DNA of 64,000 bases. Source: Myroides guanonis (GTDB taxonomy: Bacteria > Bacteroidota > Bacteroidia > Flavobacteriales > Flavobacteriaceae). How positions within the stretch are numbered: the first letter of the stretch is position 1; each line of letters begins with the position of its first letter. The notes below the pieces were generated by a model. That model did not search any database. It was not told the origin of the DNA and saw only the letters and a program-made list of their open reading frames with translations. The stretch is from assembly GCF_900114085.1 (NCBI RefSeq), contig NZ_FORU01000001.1, positions 122,136 to 186,135 on the forward strand, read 5' to 3'. This document shows, one piece after another, positions 62,012 to 64,000 of the stretch. The translations under genes were made by a program, and so were the position numbers.

Positions 62012-62528
62012 CTGTATTTGCTCTTCCTTTATACCCTTATTGTCATTTTTATTTTGGAATGCTATAGCCTCCTCTTTTAATTGGGCTTGTATTCGTTCTT
62101 TAGATTGATTAGTGATTTTTCTTTTCAATTTGACAATCATATCCCATTATCGTTTTGGTAACTCTTAGGTAGAATGTTTCCGAATGTGTTGTTATAATTT
62201 CTTGTCATTTCATCGTTCTGGGACTTTTTTTTGGGGATATATTTTCTTTTTTTTCTTTTCCCTAAGATTATGAGAAAATGTTAAGTGAACGATTATAATA
62301 TATTGATATATGGTTGTTTGCAAATCTTTCAAATTGTTAGAAAGACAACCTTCCCAAGAAATTGACCGCCTTTTACTTTTTTTTTAGAACAATTTTGCGG
62401 GATTCTTATTTGCAATGATGCTTTTGAGAATACTGACTAAGGTTGTCTTCGAATTGACAATATGTTGAGTTTTTGTCTAGAATATTTCGAAGTATAAATA
62501 TAAATAGAAGTTTAAAAAAAAGGGAAAC
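62012..62528. other. 517-bp intergenic region
   Basis: No convincing gene. A minus-strand frame of 64 codons overlapping the end of the AraC gene (about 61946-62140) is basic and charged, but unsupported. The leader of the next gene has AAAAAAAGGGAAAC just before the ATG, an A-rich Bacteroidetes-type start. Confidence 0.5.
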
Positions 62529-64000
62529 ATGAAAAAAAGATTACTTACGGTTGCTTTTTTAATGGGGGCTTTGGGTGCTTACTCACAAGTAGGAATTGGT
62601 ACTACCAATCCAAATAAGTCTTCTCAATTAGAAGTGGTTGCAAAAGACAAAGGAATTCTTATTCCTCAAATTGCTTTAAAAAGTTCAACTGACAAAACAA
62701 CTATTACCCACGGTAATATTACTAGTTTATTAGTGTGGAACACTAATACGATTGCGGATATTACACCTGGGTATTACTATTGGTACGAGAATAAATGGAT
62801 GCGCATTTTGGATGCAGATGCATTTTCAAAGCTTGATTCTAATACGAAAAACACGTCGTTAACCGTTCAGGGAGATAAACTGGTTCTAACTGATACTGAT
62901 GGAAAAACAGTTGATATACCATTAGACCTAATCAATATTCCTACAATATTGGTAAAGAATCCAAACGGAACTTACACTTACACTAACGAAACTGGTGCTA
63001 CTGTAATCATCGATGCAACGGATAACGTGATCAATAACTTTGAAACTATTGTCAATAATAAGGACGTACTAAATGAGCTAATTGAAGTTTTAGGTGATAC
63101 TTACGTTGGTGGAAATGTATATTATGATGGTGTCAAGTTTACTTATATTGACGAATCAGGTAATTCACACGTAATTAACTTCAAAGATATCGTTAAAGCG
63201 AATGAAACGATTACAAAATTAGTTAACAATAACGATGGAACGTATACCTATACGAATGAACTTGGAGATAAAGTAACTATCGATGTTCCATCTGATGTGA
63301 TTAACAACTTTGAAGATATCATTTCAAACACTGAAGTGTTGAATCAATTGATTACTCATTTGACTAATACTAAAGTTGGTGGGAATGTTAGTTATGACGG
63401 GGATAAATTTACTTATGTTGATGAGAACAATGTTGTAAAGAACATCACTTTTAAAGAGATTGTTAAGGCCAACGAAACGCTAACTGGTTTAAAGTACAAT
63501 GAGGTTACAAATATTTTAACCTATAAGGACGAGGACGGAATTGATACCGTTATCGATTTAAATATTGGTGCAATCACATATGATTCCAAGGAAAATAGAA
63601 TTACATATTTAGACGGAAATGGAAAATCTACTCCATTGACATTGAACCATACTAGTTTGGTTTACAATAAAGAAACTAAAGTTTTAACGTATACAGATTC
63701 TAAGGGAATTCCTCATGTTATTGATTTAGGCGCTTTAGTTGCTGCTCATGAAAGAGTAACTAAGTTGGTTAATAATGCGGATGGTACTTATACTTATTTC
63801 AATGAAGCTGAAATAGACGCAGCTGGTAATCCAATTGCTGGTACTGGTGTTACAATCGATATTCCTGCTAGTGTTATTCAGAATTTTGAAGATATCATTA
63901 ATAATACGGACGTTAAAAACGAGTTGTTTAAGACTATTCACAATAGTTATGTTGGTGGAAACGTGTATTATGATGGAGCTAAATTCACGTATGTAACAGA
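62529..64000 (+). CDS. Repetitive secreted surface protein (3' end beyond window)
   Basis: The frame is open for 490 codons to the window edge. It starts with a signal peptide (LLTVAFLMGALGAYSQ) followed by VGIGTTNPNKSSQLEV, a common opening of Bacteroidetes surface or tail-fibre-like proteins. The body is built of beta-rich repeats with YVGGNVYYDGVKFTYIDE-like blocks near residues 192, 281 and 474, VINNFEDII helices and NGTYTYTNE strands. Repeat length is about 89 residues. The full protein is probably much larger; a C-terminal secretion signal cannot be checked. Confidence 0.85.
   Translation, partial: MKKRLLTVAFLMGALGAYSQVGIGTTNPNKSSQLEVVAKDKGILIPQIALKSSTDKTTITHGNITSLLVWNTNTIADITPGYYYWYENKWMRILDADAFSKLDSNTKNTSLTVQGDKLVLTDTDGKTVDIPLDLINIPTILVKNPNGTYTYTNETGATVIIDATDNVINNFETIVNNKDVLNELIEVLGDTYVGGNVYYDGVKFTYIDESGNSHVINFKDIVKANETITKLVNNNDGTYTYTNELGDKVTIDVPSDVINNFEDIISNTEVLNQLITHLTNTKVGGNVSYDGDKFTYVDENNVVKNITFKEIVKANETLTGLKYNEVTNILTYKDEDGIDTVIDLNIGAITYDSKENRITYLDGNGKSTPLTLNHTSLVYNKETKVLTYTDSKGIPHVIDLGALVAAHERVTKLVNNADGTYTYFNEAEIDAAGNPIAGTGVTIDIPASVIQNFEDIINNTDVKNELFKTIHNSYVGGNVYYDGAKFTYVT

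Noticed and set aside
61946..62140. Minus-strand frame of 64 codons rich in Lys and Glu
   Set aside because: It overlaps the conserved end of the AraC gene and has no supporting context; possible but unsupported.

Overview
The window reads as chromosomal DNA of a low-GC member of the Flavobacteriaceae. The evidence is promoters of the Bacteroidetes type (TTTG, 19-nt spacer, TAnnTTTG), A-rich translation starts, TPR/LuxR and TPR/AraC regulators, RND-TolC lipoprotein systems, an RteC-type regulator, and flavobacterial surface-protein and polysaccharide genes. Myroides is my best guess at genus, from gene content only. I see no rRNA, tRNA or CRISPR array.

Layout. 0-3 kb: end of a MocR-type aminotransferase regulator, a TPP riboswitch with a PnuT-like thiamine transporter, and an AhpD-like protein. 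2.8-9.7 kb (minus strand): a TolC / RND pump / membrane-fusion lipoprotein / TlpA-thioredoxin operon. 10-14.7 kb: a FAD oxidoreductase, then the first polysaccharide genes (winged-helix regulator, four-helix-bundle protein, cytidylyltransferase, UDP-glucose dehydrogenase). 14.8-19.2 kb: a stress group with two ferritin-like proteins, a fasciclin protein, MsrB, and a divergent ECF sigma/anti-sigma pair. 19.4-22.3 kb: three tandem paralogous membrane proteins of unknown function and a structured gene-free stretch. 22.3-31.7 kb is accessory: a TPR-LuxR regulator, a winged-helix/ATPase/RteC trio, phage-like DUF5675 and holin-like genes, a second four-helix-bundle gene and a HipBA toxin-antitoxin pair.

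32.2-56.4 kb is a large surface-polysaccharide locus. It holds UDP-ManNAcA genes (wecB, wecC), dTDP-sugar genes (rfbB, rfbA), nagB, and a second, nearly identical cytidylyltransferase/UDP-glucose dehydrogenase pair. These are followed by a TviB-like dehydrogenase, wzx, a pyruvyltransferase-like protein, wzy, glycosyltransferases, an acetyltransferase, a PglC-like initiating transferase, two GNAT-like proteins, and a PglE-like aminotransferase separated from the rest by an inserted RelBE/ParDE-like pair. 56.6-64 kb: glutathione peroxidase, a truncated SMUG2-like gene, small conserved proteins, two membrane AraC-type regulators and the start of a repetitive surface protein that runs off the window.

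The most unusual property is the intergenic DNA. Between gene cassettes lie degenerate tandem repeats with a strict 7-nt or 8-nt register, in families that differ from one neighbourhood to the next. The largest is 54 uninterrupted heptamers of consensus RRTYAGC (26798-27175). Three of these arrays are each preceded by a 79-bp element carrying the same perfect 21-bp palindrome. All three four-helix-bundle (S23-type) genes are bracketed by such repeats, each by a different family. Together this suggests a repeat-associated, cassette-like system that I do not recognise.
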